A stretch of 64,000 nucleotides of DNA from Cellulomonas sp. 73-145 (lineage in GTDB: Bacteria > Actinomycetota > Actinomycetes > Actinomycetales > Cellulomonadaceae), in the NCBI GenBank assembly GCA_001898185.1, contig MKTI01000010.1:186001-250000 (forward strand), in the 5' to 3' direction. A program made the translations under genes and the position numbers. This document shows, one piece after another, positions 52,676 through 62,641 of the stretch (its first letter is position 1; every line of letters begins with the position of its first letter). Below the pieces are notes generated by a model that saw only the letters and a list, made by a program, of their open reading frames with translations, had not been told where the DNA came from and did no database searches.

Positions 52676-53409
52676 TCGAGCTCGACCGGGCGGAGGTGAC
52701 CGTCTGGAGCCCCGATCCGGTCAGCGGTCGCGACCGCACCGTCCGGATCCTGGGCCCCGTGACGCTGTCGCTCACCGAGCGCAGGGTGGCCGTGGTGGGC
52801 GCGAACGGTTCCGGGAAGTCCACCCTGGCCCGCCTGGTCGACGCGCTGGTGCTGCCGTCCGCCGGCACGGTGCGGGTCGACGGTCTCGACACGGTGCGGG
52901 ACGGGGCGGCGGTGCGCCGCCGGGTCGGCTTCCTGTTCACCGACCCCGACGCGCAGGTGGTGATGCCGACGCCGGCGGAGGACGTGGCGCTCTCGCTGCG
53001 CCGGACCACGGGTAGCGCCGCGGAGCGCCGCTCGGCGGCCCGCGCCTGGCTCGACCGGTTCGGCCTCGCCGACCACGCGGACCTGCCGGTGCACGCGCTG
53101 TCCGCGGGCCAGCGGCAGCTGCTGGCGCTCGCCGCCGTGCTGGCCACCGAGCCGGCGGTGCTGGTGTGCGACGAACCGACCACGCTGCTCGACCTGCGGT
53201 GGCGGCGCGTCGTGGACCAGCTCCTCGACGCCCTGGAGCAGCAGGTGGTGCTGGTCACCCACGACCTCGAGGCGGCGGCGCGGGCCGACCGGGTGCTGGT
53301 GGTCGACCAGGGACAGGTGGTCCACGACGGTCCCCCCGGTCCCGCCCTGGTGCGGTACCGCGAGCTGATGAGCGAGGCGCCGCGGGCAGCCGGGGTGCGG
53401 GCGCCGTGA
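52672..53409 (+). CDS. bioM: BioM, ECF transporter ATPase
   Basis: A 245-aa ABC ATPase that powers biotin uptake with BioY and BioN. Walker A VVGANGSGKSTLARLVD, Q-loop FTDPDAQVVMPT, signature-equivalent LSAGQRQLLALAAV and Walker B VLVCDEPTTLLD. FxDPDAQ is characteristic of ECF A components. GTG 52672 overlaps the bioY stop by 4 nt and its own stop overlaps bioN. Confidence 0.92.
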   Translation: MIELDRAEVTVWSPDPVSGRDRTVRILGPVTLSLTERRVAVVGANGSGKSTLARLVDALVLPSAGTVRVDGLDTVRDGAAVRRRVGFLFTDPDAQVVMPTPAEDVALSLRRTTGSAAERRSAARAWLDRFGLADHADLPVHALSAGQRQLLALAAVLATEPAVLVCDEPTTLLDLRWRRVVDQLLDALEQQVVLVTHDLEAAARADRVLVVDQGQVVHDGPPGPALVRYRELMSEAPRAAGVRAP

Positions 53410-54041
53410 GTCGCCGTAGGGGCCGCGGAGCCTGGACGGGACCGCTCGGTCTCTACGTACCGGGGTCCAGCCCGCTGCACCGGCTGCCGGTGTGGGCGTC
53501 CCTCTGCGGCACGGCGGCGTTCACCGCCGCGGTCGTCCTGGTCCCGGGCCTGCCCGCCGCGGTGGCCGGTGTGCTGGTCGCGTCGGCCGCTGCGGCGGTC
53601 GCCCGCCTGCCGTGGCGCCGGGTGGTGCTCGGGCTGCGGCCGGGTCTGGTCGCCGCGGCGTTCGTCGGCCTCGGCCGCTGGTGGACGAGCGGAGCGGCGG
53701 CCGGCGTGGCCGGCGCGCTCGACCTGCTCGCCGTGGTGCTCGCCGGCGTCGTGCTCGCGGCGACCACCCCGGCGGACGAGCTGGTGAGCGTGGTGACGGG
53801 TGCGACCACCGGTCTGCGGCGGTTCGGCGTCCGGCCGAGCTCGATCGCGCTCGGGGTCGCCGTGATGCTGCGCAGCGTGCCGGTGCTGGTCCAGGTCCTC
53901 GGGGAGTCCGCCGACGCGGCACGGGCCCGAGGTTTGGACCGGTCACCTCGCGCGCTCGTCGTGCCGGCCGGGGTGCGGACCGTCGCGCATGCCCGACGGG
54001 TCGGGGAGGCGCTCGCCGCCCGTGGGCTGCCGGACGACTGA
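53406..54041 (+). CDS. bioN: BioN, ECF transporter T component
   Basis: A 211-aa membrane protein, the coupling (T) subunit of the biotin transporter. Four to five helices, including LPVWASLCGTAAFTAAVVLV and GALDLLAVVLAGVVLAAT. The C-terminal coupling region carries the Ala-Arg-Gly motif in SADAARARGLDRS and a second related motif in RRVGEALAARGLPDD, which contact the ATPases. GTG 53406 overlaps the bioM stop. Confidence 0.9.
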   Translation: MSRRRGRGAWTGPLGLYVPGSSPLHRLPVWASLCGTAAFTAAVVLVPGLPAAVAGVLVASAAAAVARLPWRRVVLGLRPGLVAAAFVGLGRWWTSGAAAGVAGALDLLAVVLAGVVLAATTPADELVSVVTGATTGLRRFGVRPSSIALGVAVMLRSVPVLVQVLGESADAARARGLDRSPRALVVPAGVRTVAHARRVGEALAARGLPDD

Positions 54042-54103
54042 ACCGCACTCCCCCCGCGCGCCGGCGCACCGGCCATCCGGTGGCCGCTCCTCCGATGCCG
54101 GGT

Positions 54104-54109
54104 TAGCGT
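54104..54109 (+). promoter_or_regulatory. -10 hexamer TAGCGT, leaderless start of the metallopeptidase
   Basis: TAGCGT ends 6 nt before the GTG at 54116. Confidence 0.55.
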
Positions 54110-54115
54110 CCCCGC

Positions 54116-55003
54116 GTGACCTTCCACGAGGGCGGCGACTTCGAGGGCGGCCGGGTGCAGAGCCGCGGACCCGGACGCGGCATCGCGATCGGCGGCGGCG
54201 TGACCGGGCTCGTCGTGGTCGTCCTGGTCACGCTGCTCAACGGTGGCAACCTCGGCGACGTGCTGAACGCCGTCGGCGGTGGGTCGCAGTCCGGTGGCAC
54301 GTCGCAGGGAACCACCATCCAGCGCTGCTCCGCCGAGCAGGCGAACACCCAGCGCGACTGCCGGCTGTCGGCGACCGTGCAGGGTCTGGACGCCTACTGG
54401 CAGGAGGCGCTGGCCGCCCAGGGCACGCCGTTCAGCCAGCCGCCGGTGGTCTCGTTCACCTCGCAGACGAGCACCGGCTGCGGCGCCGCGTCGAGCTCCA
54501 CCGGACCGTTCTACTGCCCGACGGACCGGACGGTGTACCTCGACCTGGGCTTCTACGACCAGCTGCAGAGCCAGTTCGGCGCCCAGGACGGACCGCTGGC
54601 CGAGATGTACGTCACGGCCCACGAGTACGGGCACCACGTGCAGAACCTGCTCGGCACGATGAGCAAGATCGACCACCAGGGCACCGGCGCGACGTCCGAC
54701 TCTGTCAAGCTCGAGCTGCAGGCCGACTGCTACGCCGGCATCTGGATCGGCCACGCCGCGACGACCAAGGACCCGCAGACGGGCGTGGTGTTCCTCGACC
54801 CCGTGACGCCGCAGCAGCTGTCGAACGCGCTCGCCGCGGCGCAGGCCGTGGGCGACGACCACATCCAGCAGCAGTCCGGCGGCGGGGTCAACCCGGACAC
54901 GTGGACGCACGGGTCCAGCGCCCAGCGGGAGAAGTGGTTCACCACCGGCTACCAGAAGGGCACGCTGGCGGCCTGCGACACGTTCTCGGCACCGAGCCTC
55001 TGA
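54116..55003 (+). CDS. YpfJ-type neutral zinc metallopeptidase
   Basis: A 295-aa putative membrane-anchored metallopeptidase of the YpfJ/KPN_02809 family. One N-terminal transmembrane helix (IGGGVTGLVVVVLVTLL, ~residues 23-41) exports the rest. The zinc motif is HEYGHHVQ (HExxH type) in YVTAHEYGHHVQNLLG. Further conserved blocks are YCPTDRTVYLDLGFYDQL, LELQADCYAGIWIGHA (third ligand Glu) and GSSAQREKWFTTGYQKG. Substrate unknown. It is the last typical core gene before the accessory island. Confidence 0.9.
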   Translation: MTFHEGGDFEGGRVQSRGPGRGIAIGGGVTGLVVVVLVTLLNGGNLGDVLNAVGGGSQSGGTSQGTTIQRCSAEQANTQRDCRLSATVQGLDAYWQEALAAQGTPFSQPPVVSFTSQTSTGCGAASSSTGPFYCPTDRTVYLDLGFYDQLQSQFGAQDGPLAEMYVTAHEYGHHVQNLLGTMSKIDHQGTGATSDSVKLELQADCYAGIWIGHAATTKDPQTGVVFLDPVTPQQLSNALAAAQAVGDDHIQQQSGGGVNPDTWTHGSSAQREKWFTTGYQKGTLAACDTFSAPSL

Positions 55004-55171
55004 CCACGACCCGACCGACGCGGACGCCCCTGAGACAACCGTCGCAAGGCCGTCCGGAGCGCACCGCGTCGGAATTGATCGGATCTTCTTCAGGCTGACC
55101 CGCGCGTGGCGTCGACGATATAGCCGGCACTGCGCGCGATGCGGGCTAACCCCCGCGGCACGCAGGGACCC

Positions 55172-56149
55172 TCAGACCGGTCGCGGCTCTTCCCCGTCAA
55201 GAGCGGCCAGAGCCGCGCCTGGGTGCACGATGAGCTCGAGCAGGCCGCTTGTTCGCCGCGCCCACCGCGCTGGATCGTCCTCGTCGTCGAAAGCCGCGCC
55301 CCACGTGAACTGGTCGCGGAGATTGACCGGCAGGCGGCCCGCGAGTGTCGTCATCAGTTCCTGGCCGGCCCGGATTCGCGGTGAGGGAGGCGGCAGGGGA
55401 AACAAGCTGCGTCGCTTGGTCGCCGGCGCAACGACTTCTGGCGCATCGCCGAGAGCCGCGACAGCACTCCGGACCCAGTCGTCGTCGCCCGCGTCGGCGA
55501 GCGGGACGGCGACTCGTTGAACGCTGATTATCGCGTCCTGGCCCAGTGCCAGGGAGAGTCCCCCGGGGTCCTCGTGGTAGTTCAGATAGCGAGCGACATC
55601 GACGCCAGGTGGGCAGACGGCGTCGAGCGTGACGTCGCCGACGAAGTTGCTCGGGTCGACAAGCCAACCATCTCGCACCACGACGGACGGCTTGAGGCGC
55701 ACTCGGTACAGGTAGAACTGGCTGGCGTGATCGGCTTGGTCGTGGATGCGCCTCAGCATGTTGTGGACCGCAGCTTCGTATGTGCCGACGTGGAGCGCCT
55801 TCGCCCGCTGGTACGCCACCCACTCGGCGACAGTCTCTTCGCCGCCCATCCGGCTGCGGGTCAGCGCAGTCAGCCCGGCCGCCGGGTCGAACTGTCGCGC
55901 CGGCCAGTCTGGATGGGTGCTCGTGTGGTACCAGGCGAGTCGAGCGACCTGATCGTCATCGAGCGCGGGTTCGTCGGGATCGACCGTGACCCGGGGCGAG
56001 TCCTCGTGCTCGCACGTCGCGCCACAGCCTGGGCACGACTCCTGCCCCTGTTCCCACCGGTCGATCCAGTCCAGGTCGACGACCCACCGCTGGTCGCAGC
56101 GTCCGCAGAGCATGTGCCGATCACGAGAGAAGTCAATCTGGCGCTCCAT
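55172..56149 (-). CDS. Unknown protein with N-terminal zinc ribbon
   Basis: A 325-aa protein not recognised as a named family. Residues 15-45 hold two CxxC knuckles (CGRC and CPGCGATC), suggesting a zinc ribbon. Later comes WYHTSTHPDWPARQF, then ALHVGTYEAAVHNMLRR and YLNYHEDPGGLSLALGQDAI. The spaced His (WYHTS), HVGT and downstream Tyr/Glu pattern is reminiscent of ADP-ribosyltransferase-like folds, but this is a weak impression. It is transcribed away from the TIR gene with 176 bp between start codons. The ATG has only weak upstream sites. It may be a third part of the defence module or an unrelated passenger. Confidence 0.6.
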   Translation of the reverse strand: MERQIDFSRDRHMLCGRCDQRWVVDLDWIDRWEQGQESCPGCGATCEHEDSPRVTVDPDEPALDDDQVARLAWYHTSTHPDWPARQFDPAAGLTALTRSRMGGEETVAEWVAYQRAKALHVGTYEAAVHNMLRRIHDQADHASQFYLYRVRLKPSVVVRDGWLVDPSNFVGDVTLDAVCPPGVDVARYLNYHEDPGGLSLALGQDAIISVQRVAVPLADAGDDDWVRSAVAALGDAPEVVAPATKRRSLFPLPPPSPRIRAGQELMTTLAGRLPVNLRDQFTWGAAFDDEDDPARWARRTSGLLELIVHPGAALAALDGEEPRPV

Positions 56150-56325
56150 GGCTCCAGTCTTCCGGTGCGCGGGTGAAACTCACCCCGAACGCGTGTCAGC
56201 GGAAAGCTGGGCGTCTTAGGTGCCACTGACATTGAGCTTCAACCGCTGACGCGACGTCGGTGGTCGGCCCTACTGTCGCCCTCAGGTCGAGAGCCACTCG
56301 GCCAACCCACAGTGAAGGACCATCG

Positions 56326-56814
56326 GTGGCCACAAAGACGGTGTTCTACTCCTTCCACTACGAGCGCGACGTCAACCGTGTGCAGCTCGTGCGGAACGTC
56401 AACGCGCTCGAGGGCCAGCCCCTGCTCAAGGCCCAGGAGTGGGAGGCAGTGCGGCGGCGCGGCCAGCAGGCCATTGTCGACTGGATCGAGAAGCAGATGA
56501 GCTACAAGCGGGCTGTTGTCGTCCTGATCGGCCAGGAGACCGCCAGCCGCCCGTGGGTGATCTACGAGATCGAGAAGGCGTGGCAGGCGAAGAAGCCGCT
56601 CGTCGGAATCCGCATCCACGGCCTCTCGTCGTTCGGAACCGTCGATCGCGTAGGTGCGAACCCGTTCGATAAGGCCTCGGGGCCATCCGGCATCCCCGTG
56701 TTCGATCCGACGAGGAAGGACTGGTGGAACGGAGGGATCGACACGAAAGCGACTTACGCGAACCTCGCAGACAACCTTGAGGGCTGGGTCGCCCAGGCGA
56801 AGGCCCGCCCGTGA
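56326..56814 (+). CDS. ThsB-like TIR-domain protein (DUF1863/MTH538 type)
   Basis: A 162-aa single-domain TIR-like protein. Hallmarks of the Thoeris ThsB/DUF1863 group: FYSFHYERDVNRVQLVRN at the start, QEWEAVRRRGQQAIVDWIEK, VVVLIGQETASRPWVIYEIE, PLVGIRIHGL and GANPFDKA. The probable NAD-processing Glu is E81 (or E83) in WVIYEIEKA. ThsB enzymes make nucleotide signals from NAD on phage infection. GTG 56326, with GAAGGA about 8 nt upstream, is preferred to an upstream in-frame ATG at 56260. Its stop overlaps the start of the HIT-membrane gene (56811-56814), so the two are produced together. Confidence 0.85.
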   Translation: MATKTVFYSFHYERDVNRVQLVRNVNALEGQPLLKAQEWEAVRRRGQQAIVDWIEKQMSYKRAVVVLIGQETASRPWVIYEIEKAWQAKKPLVGIRIHGLSSFGTVDRVGANPFDKASGPSGIPVFDPTRKDWWNGGIDTKATYANLADNLEGWVAQAKARP

Positions 56815-57719
56815 CAAGCACCACGTGTGAGTTCTGCGCGATCGTCGAGCGCGACGATCCCGACGTGCGCGAGGTGTACCGCGACGAAAACGTCGTGGCC
56901 TTCTTCCCGACAGAGCCAGCCGTGCTCGGACACGTACTCGTCGTGCCGAGGCGACACGTGCCCGACATCTGGGGCCTCAAGCCCGACGAAGCCGCCCAGC
57001 TCTCGAGGGCCACGGTGCTACTGGCCGACGCGATCCGCGAGGCGATTCATCCCGAGGGGCTCAACGTCATCCAGTCCAACGGTGAGGTCGCAACCCAGAC
57101 CGTCAAGCACGTCCACGTCCATCTCGTTCCTCGCTGGGGGAACGACGCTATGGGTCCGATCTGGCCAGCAAAGACGGACTACTCGGAGTCATCCAAAGAG
57201 CGCGCGATGCTCGGGGTCCGCAGTGCAGTGCGGCACCTCCAGGCCTCAGCAGAACCCCCGATTGCGCCGGAAGACCGGCGCAAGCACCTCGACTACATCC
57301 AGGCCGTTGTAACGCGGCAGTCTGCCGCTTCGTCGGCAGCGAAGGGCTGGCTGCTGCCGATCGTCACCGCCACCTTCGGGTTCGCACTCACCCAGCACTC
57401 GTGGCCGCTGGCGGCCCTCGGCATGGTCGCCGTCGTGCTCTTCGCCTACCTCGACGCCAACTACCTGCGCAGTGAGAAGCAATTCCGACGGCTCTACAAC
57501 ACCGTCGCGCGCTCCAGCCGGCAGGTGCCGCTCTTCACGCTCGATCCGGTGGACGCCGACGAGCCCGTCCCGGACGACGCGCCAGCCCTGCCCAGGTGGA
57601 GGGCGTTTGCCCGCAAGTACCTGCCGGAGCGGTCGATCTGGACCTCATGGTCGATCGCACCGTTCTACACCGCCCTACTCATCCTGGGTGCAGGTGTGGT
57701 GGTTGTGTCGGCCATCTGA
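56811..57719 (+). CDS. HIT domain fused to a three-helix membrane domain
   Basis: A 302-aa fusion. Residues 1-~130 are a complete HIT hydrolase-type domain: CEFC zinc-type start, GHVLVVPRRHVPDIW, LNVIQSNGEVATQTVKHVHV, and the triad His100, His102, His104 in HVHVHLVPRW. A linker precedes a membrane part: helices at ~180-195 (WLLPIVTATFGFAL), ~199-217 (PLAALGMVAVVLFAYLDANY) and ~281-301 (IAPFYTALLILGAGVVVV), with LRSEKQFRRLYNTV between. HIT domains bind or cleave AMP-containing nucleotides, so this looks like a nucleotide-sensing membrane effector for the coupled TIR enzyme. No signal peptide. Confidence 0.8.
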   Translation: MTSTTCEFCAIVERDDPDVREVYRDENVVAFFPTEPAVLGHVLVVPRRHVPDIWGLKPDEAAQLSRATVLLADAIREAIHPEGLNVIQSNGEVATQTVKHVHVHLVPRWGNDAMGPIWPAKTDYSESSKERAMLGVRSAVRHLQASAEPPIAPEDRRKHLDYIQAVVTRQSAASSAAKGWLLPIVTATFGFALTQHSWPLAALGMVAVVLFAYLDANYLRSEKQFRRLYNTVARSSRQVPLFTLDPVDADEPVPDDAPALPRWRAFARKYLPERSIWTSWSIAPFYTALLILGAGVVVVSAI

Positions 57720-58022
57720 GGTTGGCCGAGACCACCTTCAGCCACCGAACCGCGGGGCCCGACGGGGCCGGCTACTCAGCAGGAACGTCCTCTTCCGAAC
57801 CGTCCAGGTCCGAGGATCCGCTCGGCCTTGAGTCACGGCCCGCCGTGCCAACTTGTCGGCGGACAACAGCCGCGGGTGACGCGGCATGCCTGCCCTGGGG
57901 TAGCGGGCTCACCAGCCAATGACGCTTCCGAGTCACCCAAGGCCCAAGGGCCGACCTGCGAATCCGCACGTCGGAAGGTGCTCGCGCCGGTATCCCAACC
58001 GACGGAGTGTCCCCTGCAACCC
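57720..58022. other. 303-bp gap between the island and sufT
   Basis: No credible gene, tRNA or repeat was found. A small hairpin (57756-57760 with 57765-57769) lies 36 nt after the HIT-membrane stop and could end that transcript. The rest has mixed composition. It must contain the right-hand boundary of the island, but no direct repeat with the left side was recognised. Confidence 0.5.
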
Positions 58023-58363
58023 CTAGATGTTGAAGCCGATGGCCCGCATCTGCTCGCGCCCGTCCTCGGTGATCTTCTCCGGGCCCCACGGCGGCATCCA
58101 CACCCAGTTGATGCGGAACGCGTCGACGATGCCGTCGAGCACCTGGGCCGTCTGGTCCTCGATCATGTCGGTCAGCGGGCAGGCCGCCGACGTCAGCGTC
58201 ATGTCGATGGTGGCGGTGTTGGTCTGGTCCACCAGCACGCCGTACACCAGCCCCAGGTCGACGACGTTCACGCCCAGCTCGGGGTCGATGACGTCGCGCA
58301 TGGCCTCCTCGACGTCGGCTGCGGTGGCCGGCTCCGTGCGGGCGCCGGGGTTCTGGTCGATGC

Positions 58364-58367
<4 letters not shown>
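58023..58367 (-). CDS. sufT: SufT/MIP18-type metal-sulfur cluster assembly factor
   Basis: A 114-aa DUF59 protein that helps mature Fe-S proteins. Family blocks: VEEAMRDVIDPELGVNVVDL, GLVYGVLVD, and the conserved Cys in TSAACPLTDMIEDQ. It ends in WVWMPPWGPEKITEDGREQM, the typical SufT C-terminus. ATG 58367 overlaps the sufU stop by 4 nt and has AGGAGG about 7 nt upstream. Last gene of the suf operon. Confidence 0.92.
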
Positions 58368-60267
<1,900 letters not shown>

Positions 60268-61032
60268 TCAGACGAGCGGGGCGCCCTGGGTGAAGCGGTC
60301 GTAGCCCTCGTCCTCGAGCCGGTCGGCCAGGTCGGAGCCGCCCTCCTCGGCGATGCGCCCGTCGACGAAGACGTGCACGAAGTCGGGCCGGATGTACCGC
60401 AGGATCCGGGTGTAGTGCGTGATCAGCAGCACGCCGACGTCCGTCTTGCTCGCCACGCGGTTCACGCCCTCGGACACGATGCGCAGCGCGTCGACGTCCA
60501 GACCGGAGTCCGTCTCGTCGAGGATCGCGAACTTCGGTGCCAGGAGCTCCATCTGCAGGATCTCGTGGCGCTTCTTCTCGCCGCCGGAGAAGCCCTCGTT
60601 CACCGACCGCTCGGAGAACGCCGGGTCCATGCGCAGGTTGTCCATCGCGGCGCGCACGTCCTTGACCCAGGTGCGCAGCGCCGGTGCCTGGCCGGACACG
60701 GCCGTCTTGGCGGTCCGCAGGAAGTTCGACACCGAGACGCCCGGCACCTCGACCGGGTACTGCATGGCCAGGAACAGGCCGGCACGAGCGCGCTCGTCGA
60801 CCTTCATCGCGAGGACGTCCTGGCCGTCCAGCGTCACGGAGCCGGAGGTGACGTGGTACTTGGGGTGACCGGCCAGCGAGTAGGCCAGGGTGGACTTGCC
60901 GGAGCCGTTCGGCCCCATGATCGCGTGCGTCTCGCCGCTGTTCACGGTGAGGTCGACGCCACGCAGGATGGGCTTGGGTCCTTCCTTCGTCTCGACGCTG
61001 ACGTGCAGGTCGCTGATCTGCAGGGTGGACAT
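60268..61032 (-). CDS. sufC: SufC Fe-S assembly ATPase
   Basis: A 254-aa ABC-type ATPase of the SufBC2D scaffold. Walker A AIMGPNGSGKSTLAYSLAG, signature FSGGEKKRHEILQM and Walker B AILDETDSGLDVDALR, all in SufC form. ATG 61032 starts 17 nt after the stop of the Rieske gene. ATP hydrolysis opens the SufB-SufD interface for cluster formation. Confidence 0.97.
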   Translation of the reverse strand: MSTLQISDLHVSVETKEGPKPILRGVDLTVNSGETHAIMGPNGSGKSTLAYSLAGHPKYHVTSGSVTLDGQDVLAMKVDERARAGLFLAMQYPVEVPGVSVSNFLRTAKTAVSGQAPALRTWVKDVRAAMDNLRMDPAFSERSVNEGFSGGEKKRHEILQMELLAPKFAILDETDSGLDVDALRIVSEGVNRVASKTDVGVLLITHYTRILRYIRPDFVHVFVDGRIAEEGGSDLADRLEDEGYDRFTQGAPLV

Positions 61033-61049
61033 GGTTCTCCTCGGGGTCT

Positions 61050-61382
61050 TCAGAGCGGGGCGTCGACGTCGACGAGCACCTGCTCGCCCTCGACGGTCAA
61101 GGGGTAGACGGGCACGGGCCGGACGGCGGGCGGGGACAGCGGCTTGCCGGTGCGCAGGTCGAACCGCGACCCGTGCAGCCAGCACTCGATCGTGGCGCCC
61201 TCGACCTCGCCGTCGGACAACGAGACCTGGCCGTGCGAGCAGATGTCGCTGATCGCGTGCAGCTCGCCGTCCTCGTCGCGGACGACGGCCACCTCGACGG
61301 TGCCGTCGGCGCCCTCGAGCTCCACCCGCAGGGTGCCCGCCACGGGGACCTGCGAGGCGAGGCACGCGCGCTGAGCGCTCAT
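61050..61382 (-). CDS. Rieske-type [2Fe-2S] ferredoxin in the suf operon
   Basis: A 110-aa small Rieske protein. Cluster ligands are the C-x-H pair in ISDICSHGQVSLSDGEV and the C-x2-H pair in IECWLHGSRFDLRTGKPL. The family is often annotated as the ferredoxin subunit of nitrite reductase or ring dioxygenase, but its place between sufD and sufC is standard in actinobacteria and implies a role in electron supply or cluster handling there. ATG overlaps the sufD stop by 4 nt. Confidence 0.9.
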   Translation of the reverse strand: MSAQRACLASQVPVAGTLRVELEGADGTVEVAVVRDEDGELHAISDICSHGQVSLSDGEVEGATIECWLHGSRFDLRTGKPLSPPAVRPVPVYPLTVEGEQVLVDVDAPL

Positions 61383-62641
61383 GCCTGCTCGCCCTCGGCG
61401 GCCGCCCCGTCCGGGGACTCGGGGACGACGGCACCGGATGCCGCCAGCTCGCTCTCGATCGACGCGAGCAGCCGCTCCTCGATCTCGGGGACCTCGATCT
61501 GGTGCAGCAGCTCGGCGAAGAAGCCGAGCACCACCAGCCGCCGGGCGTCCTGCTCGTGGATCCCGCGCGAGCGCAGGTAGAACAGCTGCTCGTCGTCGAA
61601 CCGGCCGGTGGCGCTCGCGTGCCCCGCACCCTCGATCAGACCGGTCTCGATCTCGAGGTTGGGCACGGAGTCCGCACGCGCCCCGTCGCTGAGCACCAGG
61701 TTGCGGTTCAGCTCGTAGGTGTCGGTGCCCTCGGCCTGCGCCTGGATCAGCACGTCGCCGACCCACACCGCGTGCGCACCGTCGCCCTGCAGGGCGCCCT
61801 TGTACGTGACGCGGGAGCGGCACGACGGCACCGCGTGGTCGATGAACAGCCGGTGCTCCTGGTGCTGGCCCGCGTCGGCGAAGTACAGGCCGAGCGCCGT
61901 GACGTCGCCGCCCTCACCGGTGAACTCGGCGTCGGGGGTGATGCGCACCACGTCGCCGCCCAGCGTGACGACGATGTGCCGCACGGTGGCGTCCCGGCCG
62001 ACGCGCAGGCGGTGCGCCGCGTCGTGCACCGAGCCCGGGGCCCAGTCCTGCAGCGACACCACGGTCAGGTGGGAGCCCTCGTCGGCGACGATCTCGATGG
62101 TCTCCGCGAGCGCCGCCTGGCCGATGTGGTCGATCACGACGGTGCCCTGGGACATCGCCTCGGCGTGCACCAGCAGGTGCGCGGCGGTCGGGTCGAGGGA
62201 CGAGCCCTCCAGCACCACGGAGGTGACCTGCGAGGCGACCGCCTCGCGCGGGAACGTCAGGACGGTCGACCGCGGGAAGGACGCCCACGACGCGGCCGCG
62301 ATCCGGTCCCCCGGCCGGCCCGCCAGGCCCAGCCGTGCGTCGTCGCGGTCGACGATCTCGACGCGCACCTCCGGGCTCTCCACCACGGTGGTCAGCACGC
62401 CGTGGCCGGTCAGCACGCCGCCGTCGGCCGCCACCAGCGGCGCCAGACGGTCCATCGGCGAGAACCGCCACTCCTCCTCGCGGCCGGTCGGCACGGGGAA
62501 GTCGGCGACGTCGAAGCTGGTCCGCCGGGCGGCCCGGCTCGTCTCGGGGACGGTCGCCACACCGTGGCTGTGCGCCTGGTCGGCGACCGCCCGCGAGTGG
62601 TCGGTCGACAGCCCCGCGGGCTCGTTCGTCGTGGTCGTCAT
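61379..62641 (-). CDS. sufD: SufD scaffold subunit
   Basis: A 420-aa SufD protein, beta-helical partner of SufB. Blocks: FPVPTGREEEWRFSPMDRL, IDHAVPSCRSRVTYKGALQG with the conserved Cys/His region, HASATGRFDDEQLFYLRSRG, and EQDARRLVVLGFFAELL. The start ATG shares one base with the sufB stop (TGATG). The extreme C-terminus is acidic. It binds SufC and helps cluster assembly. Confidence 0.96.
   Translation of the reverse strand: MTTTTNEPAGLSTDHSRAVADQAHSHGVATVPETSRAARRTSFDVADFPVPTGREEEWRFSPMDRLAPLVAADGGVLTGHGVLTTVVESPEVRVEIVDRDDARLGLAGRPGDRIAAASWASFPRSTVLTFPREAVASQVTSVVLEGSSLDPTAAHLLVHAEAMSQGTVVIDHIGQAALAETIEIVADEGSHLTVVSLQDWAPGSVHDAAHRLRVGRDATVRHIVVTLGGDVVRITPDAEFTGEGGDVTALGLYFADAGQHQEHRLFIDHAVPSCRSRVTYKGALQGDGAHAVWVGDVLIQAQAEGTDTYELNRNLVLSDGARADSVPNLEIETGLIEGAGHASATGRFDDEQLFYLRSRGIHEQDARRLVVLGFFAELLHQIEVPEIEERLLASIESELAASGAVVPESPDGAAAEGEQA

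Larger units (their letters stand above)
55004..58022. other. Accessory island between core genes
   Basis: A ~3-kb segment with three genes of non-core type (55172-56149, 56326-56814, 56811-57719) between the metallopeptidase and the suf operon. It is visibly poorer in G+C: in 56881-56940, 38 of 60 bases are G or C, while core stretches nearby run well above 70 percent. Codons ending in A or T are common. No transposase, integrase or flanking repeat was found, so the mode of entry is not shown. Confidence 0.65.

Noticed and set aside
57772..58022. Minus-strand frame whose end reads SSDLDGSEEDVPAE, like an acidic protein tail
   Set aside because: It has no start of its own outside sufT/sufU shadow sequence and no conserved segment; could be a gene relic but unsupported.
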